Part shown: positions 1 to 8,191 of the stretch, one piece after another | Layout of the letters: each line of letters begins with the position of its first letter | How positions within the stretch are numbered: the first letter of the stretch is position 1 | Source: JAIBJN01 sp963842305 | GTDB taxonomy: Bacteria; Actinomycetota; Thermoleophilia; Gaiellales; Gaiellaceae | Length of the DNA stretch: 64,000 nucleotides | NCBI GenBank assembly: GCA_963842305.1 | Contig: CAWJFW010000008.1 | Span: forward strand, 62,001-126,000 | Direction of reading: 5' to 3' | The notes under the pieces: generated by a model | The model's input: only the letters and a program-made list of their open reading frames with translations | What the model was told of the DNA's origin: nothing | Database searches by the model: none | Made by a program: the position numbers and the translations under genes

Positions 1-1
1 T

Positions 2-49
2 CGCGGCGGCTACTTCTACTGGTTCTATCGAGTCCATGACGGCACGTGA
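2..49 (+). CDS. C-terminal end of a gene cut by the window edge
   Basis: The first 15 codons read RGGYFYWFYRVHDGT followed by TGA at 47-49 with no interruption. The aromatic-rich tail is compatible with the end of a secreted or membrane protein, but nothing identifies it. The gene would be convergent with the reductase-like gene whose stop is at 269. Confidence 0.3.
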   Translation, partial: RGGYFYWFYRVHDGT

Positions 50-130
50 CAGCCGGTCCTGCCCAGTGTCGCATTTGCAAGACTTTCCGTCGTGGCCGTC
101 GGTGTCCAGTGCCGACCCGTATCGGCCCGT

Positions 131-158
131 GCTAACGCTCCCGTTAGCAAACCGTTAG
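131..158. promoter_or_regulatory. Operator-like repeat of GCTAAC/GTTAGC half-sites
   Basis: GCTAAC (131-136) and GTTAGC (143-148) form an inverted repeat with a 6-nt spacer; a further GTTAGC lies at 153-158. Such half-sites resemble TetR-type operators. It sits between two convergent gene ends, so no obvious target gene is visible in the window. Confidence 0.3.
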
Positions 159-268
159 CAGCGTCCGACAGCACGCTCGCGCATGACAGATCCACCGAGG
201 CGGCGGCGTGAGTCGAAAGAGGGAGGGTCTCCAGGCCGACCGGTCGCCCGGGGTTCAGAGCGGGCCGT

Positions 269-916
269 TCAGACACCCGCACGGCTGAACGTCACGTGCG
301 TGACTCCGCTGGGCGAGGAGGTCGCCTCGACCTCGTAGTCCTGTTCGAGGCCCTCCAGTCCGTCCCAGAGGCGTTCGCCTCGGCCGAGCAGGATCGGGAC
401 CACCACGACGTGCATGTGGTCGACGAGCCCGGCGGCAAGGAAGTCGCGGATCGTAGTAGGACCTCCGCCGATGCGTACGTCCTGGCCGTCCGCAGCCTTG
501 CGGGCTATCTCGAGCGCCTCGGCAGGCGAAGCGTCGATGAAGTGGAACGTCGTGCCGCCCTCCATCTCGATCGACGCGCGCGGGTGGTGGGTGAGGACGA
601 AGACTGGTGTGTGGAACGGCGGGTTGGGACCCCACCAGCCCTTCCACTCCGAGTCCTCGTGCGATCCCGGCGGGCCGAACTTCCTGGCGCCCATGATCTC
701 GGCGCCGATCCCGACATCGTGCCGTCGCGCGAAGGCGTCGTCGATGCCGGCGGTGCCACCGGGCTGGCCGGCCATCTCGTTCCACCACCGGGTGGTGAAC
801 AGCCATTCGTGCAGCCGTTCACCGGCGTGGCCGAACGGTGCGTCGAGGCTCTGACCTTCGCCGGTGGCGAAACCGTCGAGCGAGATCGAGAAGAATTGAA
901 CGCGGGTGAGGGACAT
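269..916 (-). CDS. RibD C-terminal/dihydrofolate-reductase-fold protein
   Basis: A 215-residue protein. VQFFSISLDGFATG near the N-terminus is the first strand and loop of the RibD_C/DHFR fold, IMGARKFG lies in the middle, and GGPTTIRDFLAAGLVD followed by VVVVPILLGRGERLW is the diagnostic C-terminal block. Family members are NADPH-binding reductases; most stand-alone actinobacterial copies have no known substrate, and this is not a classical FolA. The start ATG at 916 was chosen over the upstream in-frame ATG at 946 because AAGGAG lies 7 nt before it. The helix-hairpin-helix gene just upstream is in the same direction and may be cotranscribed. Confidence 0.85.
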   Translation of the reverse strand: MSLTRVQFFSISLDGFATGEGQSLDAPFGHAGERLHEWLFTTRWWNEMAGQPGGTAGIDDAFARRHDVGIGAEIMGARKFGPPGSHEDSEWKGWWGPNPPFHTPVFVLTHHPRASIEMEGGTTFHFIDASPAEALEIARKAADGQDVRIGGGPTTIRDFLAAGLVDHMHVVVVPILLGRGERLWDGLEGLEQDYEVEATSSPSGVTHVTFSRAGV

Positions 917-962
917 CGTTCGACTCCTTCTGTTGGTCGAGCTCAAAGCGTGGTGAGAAGAC

Positions 963-1163
963 TCACGTGTCGTATCGGAACGACAGCCCCTGGTCGGCTA
1001 GGGCCTGGCGAAGAATCTTGATCGCCCTGGGTCCCATGCCGTGGAGCTTGAGCAGTTCCTCGGCGCGGTGGTCGGTGAGTTGCGAAAGGCGAGTGATTCC
1101 GACCGACGTGAGGGCTCGGGTCGCGGGGGCTCCGATGCGGGGCAGTACGTCGGGCTGACTCAT
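963..1163 (-). CDS. Small helix-hairpin-helix protein
   Basis: A 66-residue protein. PRIGAPATRALTSVGITRLSQLTDHRAEELLKLHGMGPRA holds two helix-hairpin-helix-like units (residues about 8-30 and 36-58), with the GMGPRA turn typical of non-sequence-specific DNA contacts and of the RNA polymerase alpha C-terminal domain. Small proteins of this type are common in actinobacteria without known function; DNA binding is inferred from the fold. It lies 46 bp upstream of the RibD-like gene on the same strand. Bases 1164-1301 hold no gene. Confidence 0.7.
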   Translation of the reverse strand: MSQPDVLPRIGAPATRALTSVGITRLSQLTDHRAEELLKLHGMGPRAIKILRQALADQGLSFRYDT

Positions 1164-1301
1164 GGCTTCACTGACCTACGTTTCGTCGGCTCACAGGTAG
1201 ACCGAGACCCGGGACCAAACTCATCGGTGAAGACCCGACGTCGGAGCGGTGACTAGGGAGTAGCGCGATAACCCCCGCCCGGCTCATGATGAACCGGAGC
1301 A

Positions 1302-3272
1302 TCAAGCGAGCTCGGATTGAAGGATTTCCGCCACAGGGCGGCGGGGGCTGATGCGGGCTGGTATGACGGTGAGGCCGGCCACCACGATGACCGTGACCGG
1401 CACCACGGCAAGCAGCTGCCAGAGCGGCGGGCTCACCCCGTCGCCGCCGCCGCCTAGGGCGGCGAAGAGTGCGAGGCCTCCGGGGATGCCGAGGGCGGCG
1501 CCGACGAGCGCGGGCAGCACCTGCGCTGCTGAGAGTCCTGTGCTGACCTGCTGTGGGGTCGCGCCCAGGGCCCGTGCCAGCGCCGAGGAGTGCCTGGCGT
1601 CGAGCGCGGTTGCCCAGGTGACGACGATGGCGTTGATGGCGGCGAGGGCGACCAGCGAGACCGTGAGCACCAGCATCACCTGGTTGAATCGGTCGGTCGT
1701 AGGGTCGGTCCCACCGACCAGCTCAGCATCGTGGCCGAACTGGGCGCGCGCCGCAAGCACGGCGACGATCCCGGTGACCGCGACGAAGATACTGGCCGCG
1801 CTCAGCACGAGGCGGCGCGGCCGTCGCGCGGCCACCCGCAACCCGAGGAGCAGGGGGACGGGCAGGCGCGCCGAGATCGCGATCAGCCAGGGCGTGCGCC
1901 GGGGCGGGCGGGCTGCGTCGGCCAGGGCTTGGACTGTGCTGGAGCGGGCCGCGCGGACGGCGGGTACGAAAGTCGCGACTGCCGCGACCCCGAGTGCCAC
2001 GGCCGTGACCACGCCGACCGTGGACAGGGTGAGGGAGGGGGAGCCTGCGCTGCCGAGGAGGCTGGCACCGGGATCGGCCAGAAGGGGGGCGGTCAGCCAT
2101 CCGACCGCCAGTCCGACCGCCGCCGCGAGCAGGGCCAGGGCCATGTACTCGGCGAGCAGCACGACAGCGACGAGGCGCGGTGTGCCGCCGACCGCTTTGA
2201 GCAGTCCGACACGTCGGGTCTGGTCGGCCATCCGGCCGCCGACGAGAACCGCGACGCCGGCGACGGCGAGCAATCCAAGCAGCCAGCTGCCTGTCCGCAG
2301 GACTTCCGCCGTGTCCTTCACCACTTGGTCGTGCTCGTCGCGGATGTCCTGCCACGACTGCAGGACTGGTGCGGTCCAGCTCGTCGGGAAGCGATCGTTG
2401 ACGAACGCCGGCGCGTCGGTCGGGTCGGCCAGCTTCAGGTTCACGACGTAGGAGAGACCTGCCTCCGTGGGGGCGAGACCGCGGGCGTCCGCCTCGGTGA
2501 GCCAGACCAGGCCGGGCTCGACTGGCTCCTCGGGCGCCTCGGCATCGGCGGCACGCGGCTCTTCCCCTGGCGGGTCATCCAGCGGCTAGCCCTCAATGGC
2601 CTCGGCGATCGCGGGGCAGTCGCGGCCGAAGCACACACCCGGATATGGCCTCGCGGCGGCGGTGACCGCCACGCCGGCAACCTCGAACGAGCGGCGGATC
2701 GCCACACGACAATCTGGCTGCTCGCCGCGGATCATGAGCCCACATACACGGGTCCGCAGGGTGATCTCGTCCCCTACGCCGAGGTCGAGCGCGTCGGCGA
2801 AGCCGGCCTCGACGACCACTCCACCGTCGCGTACCCAGCCGCCTTGAGTCAGCTCGGGCTGGTCGACCGCGGCCGCTGCGGGGTCGCGGCCTTGTGCCCA
2901 CACCCCCGCTCCACCGAGGTCCTCACCGCGCAGGTCTCGAGCGGTGACGCCGTCCGCCTCGAGCTCCACCCCGATGAGCGGGTATGGGCCGCTGTTGTCG
3001 ATGACGCCGGGAGCGTCGGTCAGCGCCTTGAGCGCGGCGAGGTCGGCGGGCTGACCGAGGAACGGGTCCCCGCTCACACTGGCCACGACGTCGGGCCCGG
3101 CTGTGGCGTCCCGGGTGCTCTCGTAGGGCTTGTCGGTGACCCCGTGCAGGACGAGCCCGAGGGTCAGCGTGGTCGTGGCGGCGATGATCGCCAGCAGAAG
3201 GAGTGCGGCTTCTGCGGGGCGCCGGCGCAGGTTGCGCGCGGCAAGGCGGCAGATGAGCAGGATGCGGCCCAT
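1302..3272 (-). pseudogene. FtsX/MacB-type ABC permease interrupted by an in-frame TAG
   Basis: One reading frame runs from ATG 3272 to the stop at 1302 (656 codons) with a single interruption: TAG at 2586-2588 after AEAIEG. The reading resumes in the same frame as PLDDPPGEEPRAAD and on into GLSYVVNLKL. The N-terminal half has a leading membrane helix (residues about 20-45) and a MacB-like periplasmic domain; the C-terminal half has a cytoplasm-adjacent FtsX block (RVGLLKAVGGTPR), further membrane helices and a second FtsX block (SSALARALGATPQQV). Such permeases act with a LolD/MacB-like ATPase, here encoded 3 bp upstream. A GTG at 2444 could start a separate C-terminal half. Could be a true nonsense mutation, a readthrough codon or a sequence error. 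Confidence 0.8.
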
Positions 3273-3275
3273 GGT

Positions 3276-4040
3276 TCAGCCCTCGAGTCCGGCGAGTTCG
3301 GCGAGCCGGCCGGTGGTGCCATGGGTCAGCCTGGTCTCCTCGACGAAGGCGCCGTCGCGCATCGAGATCAGCCGGTCGGCGGTTGCAGCGATCCGGGAGT
3401 CATGGGTGACGATCAGCAGCGTCTGCCCGGACGAGCGCAGGCTGTCGAGGAGCCGGAGCACGTCCAGAGTGGCGGCGCTGTCGAGGTTGCCGGTCGGTTC
3501 GTCGGCGAGGACGACGAGCGGCTCGTTGCTGAGCGCGCGCGCGATCGCGACCCGCTGCCGCTCGCCGCCCGAGAGCGCCGAGGGGAGATGCGTGGTCCGG
3601 TCGGTGAGCCCGACCCGTTCCAGCAGCTCGCCGGCCCGGCGTCGTGCCGCGCGCGGCGAGCGCCCGGCCAGCAGCGCAGGCAGCTCGACGTTCTCCACGG
3701 CGGTGAGCTCGTCCATCAGGTGAAAGGCCTGGAAGACGAAGCCGATCGCGTGGCGGCGCAGCCGCGCCAGCGCCTTCTCACTCAGCTGGTCGATGCGCCG
3801 CCCCGCCAGCCACACCTCCCCGGCCGAAGGGCGCTCCAGGCCGCCCAGCAGGTGCAGCAGCGTCGACTTGCCGCAGCCGCTCGGCCCCATCACCGCCAGC
3901 GTCTCACCCGAGGCCACCTCAAGCTCGACCGCGTCCAGCGCGCGCACGAGGCCCTCGCCCTGGCCGTAGTCTTTCTCCAACCCGCGGGTGCGCAAGACCG
4001 GCCCCACGCGCGACAGCGACTCGTTGGCGTTCATGATCAT
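3276..4040 (-). CDS. ABC transporter ATPase, LolD/MacB type
   Basis: A 254-residue ATPase: Walker A GPSGCGKST, Q-loop FVFQAFH, signature LSGGERQR, Walker B VVLADEPTG, and H-loop VTHD are all intact. The LADEPTGNLDS block is typical of the LolD/MacB/FtsE branch that pairs with FtsX-like permeases. The start is ATG at 4040, which overlaps the TGA of the PadR gene (ATGA); an in-frame ATG two codons later is an alternative. It ends 3 bp before the permease start, giving a PadR-ATPase-permease operon. The exported substrate (lipoprotein, peptide or drug) cannot be told. Confidence 0.9.
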   Translation of the reverse strand: MIMNANESLSRVGPVLRTRGLEKDYGQGEGLVRALDAVELEVASGETLAVMGPSGCGKSTLLHLLGGLERPSAGEVWLAGRRIDQLSEKALARLRRHAIGFVFQAFHLMDELTAVENVELPALLAGRSPRAARRRAGELLERVGLTDRTTHLPSALSGGERQRVAIARALSNEPLVVLADEPTGNLDSAATLDVLRLLDSLRSSGQTLLIVTHDSRIAATADRLISMRDGAFVEETRLTHGTTGRLAELAGLEG

Positions 4041-4615
4041 CCCTTCGTTGCGTTCCAGTAGCGCGCGCAGGCCTCGAGCCAGCGCAGGTCCGCTTGCAGC
4101 CTCAGCACCACGCCCTCGAGCAAGAGCCCCGCGACCGAACCGTCCGGCTCCGCCAACTCGGCGCGCTGCGCAGCTGCCAACCCGGCCAAGAGCTCGTGCC
4201 GCTGCGCGTCCACGAGCCGCACGGGGTCGGCCAGTCCTGCCGCCGCGGCGGCAACCAGCTTCAGATGGAACTCTGCCGGCGCAGGCTTCGGCCAGCTCGT
4301 ATCGTCCAGCCACTCCATCACCCGCGCGCGCCCCGCTGCAGTCAACTCGTACACCTTGCGGTCCGGACGATCGGTCTGGCCGACCCGCTCCGAGGCAACC
4401 AGGCGTGCCTTCTCGAGCCGAGTCAGCGTCACATACACCTGGCCTGCGTTCAGCGCCTCCGCCAGCGGGCCAAGCGCAAGCTGAAGCCGGGCGCGCAACT
4501 GATAGCCGTGAGACGCCTCCTTGGCCAGCAGCGCGAGCAAGACCTCCTGCACGACCCGCAGCTGGTAGCCGTGAGACGGTTCCTTGATCGGCACGTCAGC
4601 GGCTTCTGGCACCAC
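4037..4615 (-). CDS. PadR-family transcriptional regulator with a duplicated N-terminal motif
   Basis: About 192 residues: a PadR winged helix (VYVTLTRLEKARLVASERV, RKVYELTAAGRARV) and a helical C-terminal dimerisation region. The N-terminus holds KEPSHGYQLR and, 20 residues later, KEASHGYQLR: an internal duplication of the first PadR helix region. GTG at 4615 has AGGGAGG 8 nt upstream; TTG 4621 is too close to it, and a GTG at 4546-4552 corresponding to the usual family start has no Shine-Dalgarno sequence. PadR proteins repress adjacent transporter genes until a ligand binds, so this probably controls the downstream ABC operon and itself. Confidence 0.85.
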   Translation of the reverse strand: MVPEAADVPIKEPSHGYQLRVVQEVLLALLAKEASHGYQLRARLQLALGPLAEALNAGQVYVTLTRLEKARLVASERVGQTDRPDRKVYELTAAGRARVMEWLDDTSWPKPAPAEFHLKLVAAAAAGLADPVRLVDAQRHELLAGLAAAQRAELAEPDGSVAGLLLEGVVLRLQADLRWLEACARYWNATKG

Positions 4616-4630
4616 CAGCAAGACCTCCCT

Positions 4631-4662
4631 AACAGTTATCTACGCCAAGATAACCGTTATCT
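4631..4662. promoter_or_regulatory. Probable PadR operator upstream of the ABC operon
   Basis: AGATAAC (4648-4654), one base, GTTATCT (4656-4662) is a perfect 7-1-7 inverted repeat. A third half-site GTTATCT lies at 4635-4641, exactly 21 bp (two helical turns) from the last one. The array sits directly upstream of the PadR gene and its Shine-Dalgarno sequence (4624-4630). Position and symmetry fit PadR autoregulation; binding is inferred. Confidence 0.6.
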
Positions 4663-4893
4663 ACTCTCCGTCAAGTCACCAGTTCTTGCGCCCAACAGCG
4701 GCTCCTTGCTGCACGGTCGAGCTCGAGGAGTTGGCCGCGTGAGATCGCCGCGATTCAGCACCCGCCATGGCGGTTTAGCGGTCTCCTTCTGGATTGAAGG
4801 CGACAGCCGCTCTTTCCGCGAACTCTCCATCATTCCGACTAACCCGAACGGATCACTTCTTGGCGCTGAAGGGGGACTTGCCCTTTGCCGGGG

Positions 4894-4990
4894 CGGGACC
4901 AAAGGTAACCCTAGGACTACCCTGACCCGCGCCCCGGCGAGGACAGGCTACGACGCGGCGGCGCGGCTGCCTGGATGGCCGAATAGGACA
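4894..4990 (+). repeat. Imperfect palindromic repeat, copy 1
   Basis: First of five copies of a 92-98-bp element. Shared features: an outer arm like GGGACCGAAAGG, a conserved core CCCTAGGACTACCCTGACC, a CG-rich loop, GGTCAGGCTACG (here GGACAGGC), and a 3' arm ending GATGGCCGTTTCGGACA (here GCCGAATAGGACA). Copy 1 has diverged in both outer arms. The ATG in its 3' arm is followed by TAG after two codons. The rest of 4663-5054 shows no gene. Confidence 0.85.
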
Positions 4991-5054
4991 GGTCGGGAAG
5001 CCTGGGTGTCCGGTTTACATGGCGCGGGGAGGGGTAGCTCGAGAGTAGATCCCG

Positions 5055-5723
5055 ATGACCTCGATCGCTGACGCCAGGCGTGTGGGTCTTTTAGAGGTTC
5101 TGGTGCTCGCCGCGCCGCTGCTCTGGGTTGTGCTCACTCTCCTCCATCCGGGGGGCGTAGGCAACGACCCGGCGCCCTATGAGGGGATCGCCAACGACGC
5201 GAACAAGTGGATCTTCGTCCACTTCGCTCAGCTCGTCCTCACGCCTTTCGTCGCCGTCGGGGTATGGATGCTGCTGGACGGGATTCATTCGATCGCCGCC
5301 ACGATCGCCCGCGCATCTCTTCTCGTCTGGATGGTGTTCTTCAGTGCCTTCGACGCGATCGCGGGAATCGCAGTCGGTGTGCTCACCCGGTACGCCAACA
5401 GCCTCGCCGGAGAGGAGCAGGACGCTGTGATCGGCGCGATTAATTTTCTCTTCCAAGACAGCAAGTTCGTGGGCGGCAGTAACTACTCGGTGCTAGCAGG
5501 CTTTGGCCAGCTCAGCTGGGTCGTCCTCGTTTTCGCTGCGACCGTGGCGCTCTGGCGGGCGGGCGCCTCTCGCCTTGTGGTCGGAGCCACCCTTCTCTCG
5601 TTCCTCTTCGCTACTCACGCCGGGTACCCGGCAGCAGTCGGGATGATCGCTCTCTTCGTCGCCGAGCTTCTGATGTTCCGAGCCCGTCGGGCTGAGCCCA
5701 CTGCGGCCCCGCATCCCGCCTGA
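5055..5723 (+). CDS. Multi-pass membrane protein of unknown function
   Basis: A 222-residue protein with about six hydrophobic segments (residues about 12-28, 55-77, 87-108, 150-168, 172-190, 194-208), with polar loops such as RYANSLAGEEQDAV and FQDSKFVGGSNYS. The spacing resembles the DUF4386-like group of small bacterial membrane proteins, but no diagnostic motif confirms this. It is the only gene between palindrome copies 1 and 2, both in the same orientation, a cassette-like arrangement. Its last codons and stop (CTGCGGCCCCGCATCCCGCC then TGA) resemble sequence found before palindrome copy 3, so the repeat may supply the gene end. Confidence 0.75.
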   Translation: MTSIADARRVGLLEVLVLAAPLLWVVLTLLHPGGVGNDPAPYEGIANDANKWIFVHFAQLVLTPFVAVGVWMLLDGIHSIAATIARASLLVWMVFFSAFDAIAGIAVGVLTRYANSLAGEEQDAVIGAINFLFQDSKFVGGSNYSVLAGFGQLSWVVLVFAATVALWRAGASRLVVGATLLSFLFATHAGYPAAVGMIALFVAELLMFRARRAEPTAAPHPA

Positions 5724-5732
5724 AGCCGGAGC

Positions 5733-5829
5733 CGGACCGAAAGGTGACCCTAGGACGACCCTGACCCACGCCCCGGCGAGGTCAGGCTACGGCGAGCAGG
5801 CGGAGCTGCCTAGGTGGCCGTTTCGGACA
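5733..5829 (+). repeat. Imperfect palindromic repeat, copy 2
   Basis: The best-preserved palindrome: 5' arm ACCGAAAGGTGACCCTAGG pairs with the reverse complement of CCTAGGTGGCCGTTTCGGA; the inner stem is CCTGACC/GGTCAGG around a 13-nt loop. The 3' arm carries an extra ~17-nt segment with its own small hairpin (GCAGGCGGAGCTGC). It starts 9 bp after the stop of the membrane-protein gene. Confidence 0.9.
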
Positions 5830-5898
5830 CTGAGAAGGCGGCGGCCGTGCTGGCCGAGCTCGTTAGTTCGGCGCGGGCTCGAGCGGGCAGGCAAGGCG
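5817..5898 (+). pseudogene. Gene X remnant joined to palindrome copy 2
   Basis: From the start-like GTG in the palindrome 3' arm the frame reads MAVSDTEKAAAVLAELVS then SARARAGRQGA, ending at a junction with an antisense membrane-gene remnant at 5899. The block LAELVRRRGLERASEVL recurs at six or more places in this region and at the C-terminus of the 6949-7251 fragment, so it is the 3' end of a decayed gene family (gene X). Confidence 0.6.
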
Positions 5899-6036
5899 CT
5901 ACATGGTCAGCACCGCGCCACCCGTGAAGGCGAGCACGATGGCGATCGTCCGGGGCGAGGCGGTGTCAAGCGCGACGTAGCCCAGAAGGGAGGCGAGGCC
6001 GAAGCCGAGCGCGACCAAGACCCAGAAGCGCATCAT
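5899..6036 (-). pseudogene. Membrane-protein remnant, ZIP-transporter-like
   Basis: A 45-residue frame MMRFWVLVALGFGLASLLGY followed by a segment ending in LAFTGGAVLTM, with a TAG at 5899-5901 contributed by the adjoining repeat. The second half resembles the membrane helix of ZIP-type metal permeases where the family has an F-x-x-G-A pattern. It starts 15 nt downstream of the lipoprotein stop. If the match is right, the rest of the transporter has been lost at the repeat junction. Confidence 0.4.
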
Positions 6037-6048
6037 CCGGCCAAGAAC

Positions 6049-6840
6049 TCAGGCGGGTGTGGCGGGCACGCGCACGGTTCGGAGGAGCTGCTCGCCGACT
6101 TTCGCGAAAGTCTTCAAGTCCGGACCTTTGTCCGGATAGATCACCGCGACGAACAAGTGCTTCACGCCGCCATACTCGACGTCGGACAGGTAGAACCGCT
6201 GCACCTGGGTGTACGCGATTCCCCAGTCGCCGGTCCACTGAGGGAAGCCCAAGAACAAGACACACGCACGGGTGGGGCAGTTCGGATCCTCGTTCTTCGC
6301 CTTGTCGCTGACGCTGACGTCGACGAGGGTGGCCGGCAGCTGCCCGATCCGACCTTTGCTCGGCGCCGAAGTCGTCAACGCCGGCGTCGACTGGAGCCAT
6401 TGCAGCAGTCCTGCGGCCGTCAGCGGAACCCCCTCCACGCGGTTGCCGTGTCGGACGGGATACACGTCCTCCCAGAAGAAGACGGCGTTCTGCGTCGTCG
6501 CCCTGGGCATCGCCTTGAACTCTCCCGTGCTGTCCTCGCTGCTCGTCCAGGCCCCGGTGAACGTGACGCGCATCCGTCCACCGAAGAAATACAGGGTCTT
6601 GTAGGGACCGGGGCCAACGTCTCCCGGAGACGTCAGGCCGCCGACGCAGGCGGGGACGCAGCCCTGGAGTTCGCCGCTCTCGGATGTAGAGCTCGACGTC
6701 GTCGACGGCGGCGATGCTTCAGTGGGTGAGGACGCGGCTGGTGAGGAGGAACCTCCCGAACTGCAACCGGCAAAGAGGAGGGCAACCGCGAGCAGGGCGC
6801 TCGTTGCCACCCTCGTCGAGCGGGTCCCTTTTCTGTCCAT
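6049..6840 (-). CDS. Secreted lipoprotein of unknown function
   Basis: A 263-residue protein with an N-terminal basic segment (MDRKGTRSTR), a hydrophobic core ALLAVALLFAGC with lipobox LFAGC (lipidated Cys at residue about 25), and a Ser/Thr/Pro-rich linker to about residue 60. The rest is a soluble domain with CVPACVGG and CPTRACVLF cysteines. It should be anchored on the outer face of the membrane. The start ATG 6840 was chosen because it begins the signal peptide; an upstream ATG at 6906 would add 22 residues with no signal character. No family was recognised. Confidence 0.75.
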   Translation of the reverse strand: MDRKGTRSTRVATSALLAVALLFAGCSSGGSSSPAASSPTEASPPSTTSSSTSESGELQGCVPACVGGLTSPGDVGPGPYKTLYFFGGRMRVTFTGAWTSSEDSTGEFKAMPRATTQNAVFFWEDVYPVRHGNRVEGVPLTAAGLLQWLQSTPALTTSAPSKGRIGQLPATLVDVSVSDKAKNEDPNCPTRACVLFLGFPQWTGDWGIAYTQVQRFYLSDVEYGGVKHLFVAVIYPDKGPDLKTFAKVGEQLLRTVRVPATPA

Positions 6841-6948
6841 CGGTCTCCATTCTCCTCGTTCCGCGACTGGCTCACAACTGGTCGGCGTCAGGAACGCAAG
6901 AACCACAACTCCCGGGGTGCCCTGATCTCGCGGAGTCCTGGGAGAAGG

Positions 6949-7251
6949 CTAGAAAGCACCGCCTATCACAAGGACTCTGCGCCTGCTTCGACTCACCCGT
7001 CCACCGCATTGGCGCCTCACTCGCCCGCTCGAGCCCGCGCCTGTGGCGAGTTCGGCCAGCCCGGCCGCGGCAGGCTTCGGTCGGCGGCCTGCCAGGCCGG
7101 CCAGGTAGGCGAGCACCGCATGAGCTTCCTCGAACCCCATGTCGGGAACCTCGGCGCAGTAGCGGGCGTGCCAGCGAAGGGCCGCCCTGCGGAACCTCCC
7201 AGGGTCGTCGACCAGGAGCAGGACGAGCTCGAGGGCGACGGTGCAAACCCT
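6949..7251 (-). pseudogene. Gene X, longest remaining fragment
   Basis: After an upstream in-frame TGA at 7252-7254 the frame reads RVCTVALELVLLLVDDPGRF, then RRAALRWHARYCAEVPDMGF, EEAHAVLAYLAGLAGRRPKP and AAAGLAELATG, before turning into unrelated sequence. There is no ATG/GTG/TTG at the head, and the tail LAELVRRRGLERASEVL seen in the other copies is altered. Unrecognised family; helical, with two tryptophan/histidine-rich turns. This is the reference fragment for gene X remnants elsewhere in the window. Confidence 0.55.
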
Positions 7252-7629
7252 TCAATGAGTTGCCGGAGCCGGGCCGGCGCCGCAGACCTCGGGAAGGTCG
7301 GCACCTCAAATGGGCCAAGCTGCCCGGCTCCGCAAGGCCACGTTTACCCACCCGACGCTCTTCTGACTCGTCAGCCCGCACGGACTTGGCGCAAGTATTG
7401 GCGCCCGATTGCGTCTCCTTCATTGAAGGATGCGGCGGGTCGGGCGACTCGCAGCGACAGGGGGTTGCCGGCGTCCGACACCGGGCCGCGGGTCCGCCTA
7501 AGCCGCAGGGCGGAGGCCCGCCTCGATCGAGGAAGCAAGGAGCCCATTCTCCCTTTGGGCTCCTTAGCGTGGCGTCAAAGGTCAGAAGGGGTTAAGCGTG
7601 ACTACCAGCCCAAAGGCGAAGATGCGTTG
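7252..7629. other. Stretch with no supported gene
   Basis: Frames here are long only because of high GC; none shows family motifs, a credible start or a ribosome binding site. A GCTCC...GGAGC-type inverted repeat near 7544-7565 (GGAGCCCATT...TTGGGCTCCT) could be a terminator. Confidence 0.4.
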
Positions 7630-8034
7630 GTGTCGCCGGAAGTCGTCCTTCTCGTGAACTTCTTGGTCGGGGCTGTCCTGCTTGTGGTCGCGACCAGTGG
7701 CCGCCTCGGGCGCTGGCTGTCACGCCACTCTGTGGCCCTCGTGGCGCTCGCCGCCCTTCCGCTCCTGACTGCGGTCCTGCTCACCGTCTACGTCTTTGGC
7801 GAAGACAGCTACCGGCGGAACAACATCAGCCGCTGGGACGCGTATCGCTCCCCAGGCGGGGCGCTCGGCTGGATGTTCGTGCTCTCGGTCGCCCTCATGG
7901 CCCTATGCGCTGCTGCTCTGTTCTACGCCGGTCTGCGCGGGCGAGATGGTCTGTTGCGGGTGACCGCGTTCTCTGGTGGACTGGTCTCGCTGGGTCTCCT
8001 GACGGCGACGATTCTCGGTTTCAACGTGAACTAG
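7630..8034 (+). CDS. Four-helix membrane protein
   Basis: A 134-residue protein beginning VSPEVVLLVNFLVGAVLLVV. Four hydrophobic segments (residues about 4-23, 32-56, 78-100, 107-130) are separated by short charged loops (SGRLGRWLSRH, YAGLRGRDGL); an extracytoplasmic loop has FGEDSYRRNNISRWDAYRSP. GTG at 7630 is preferred over a TTG just before it; Shine-Dalgarno support is weak. No family recognised. Confidence 0.6.
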   Translation: MSPEVVLLVNFLVGAVLLVVATSGRLGRWLSRHSVALVALAALPLLTAVLLTVYVFGEDSYRRNNISRWDAYRSPGGALGWMFVLSVALMALCAAALFYAGLRGRDGLLRVTAFSGGLVSLGLLTATILGFNVN

Positions 8035-8155
8035 GTTCGCACCTCACCGGCACGAAACGAGCGTTGGGCCGTCCCCTCTCCTTACCGTGGATCAATAGGG
8101 CGGGGCGTCGGCGTTCGCGCGAGGCTTCCAGTCGCCGAAGCTCTCTGTATGTAAC

Positions 8156-8185
8156 TTGACGGGTACGTACCCAATATGGTACATA
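8156..8185 (+). promoter_or_regulatory. Promoter with embedded operator for the ArsR-type operon
   Basis: TTGACG (8156-8161) and TACATA (8180-8185) have an 18-bp spacing. A perfect 12-bp palindrome GGGTACGTACCC lies at 8161-8172 between the boxes, and ATGGTACAT follows at 8176-8184. A repressor bound there would block RNA polymerase. The gene starting at 8192 encodes an ArsR-type repressor, so autoregulation is likely; the very short leader is notable. Confidence 0.6.
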
Positions 8186-8191
8186 TAGGCC

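Noticed and set aside
6949..7251. Gene X fragment as an intact CDS
   Set aside because: No usable start codon, and its C-terminal tail deviates from other copies before running into unrelated sequence.
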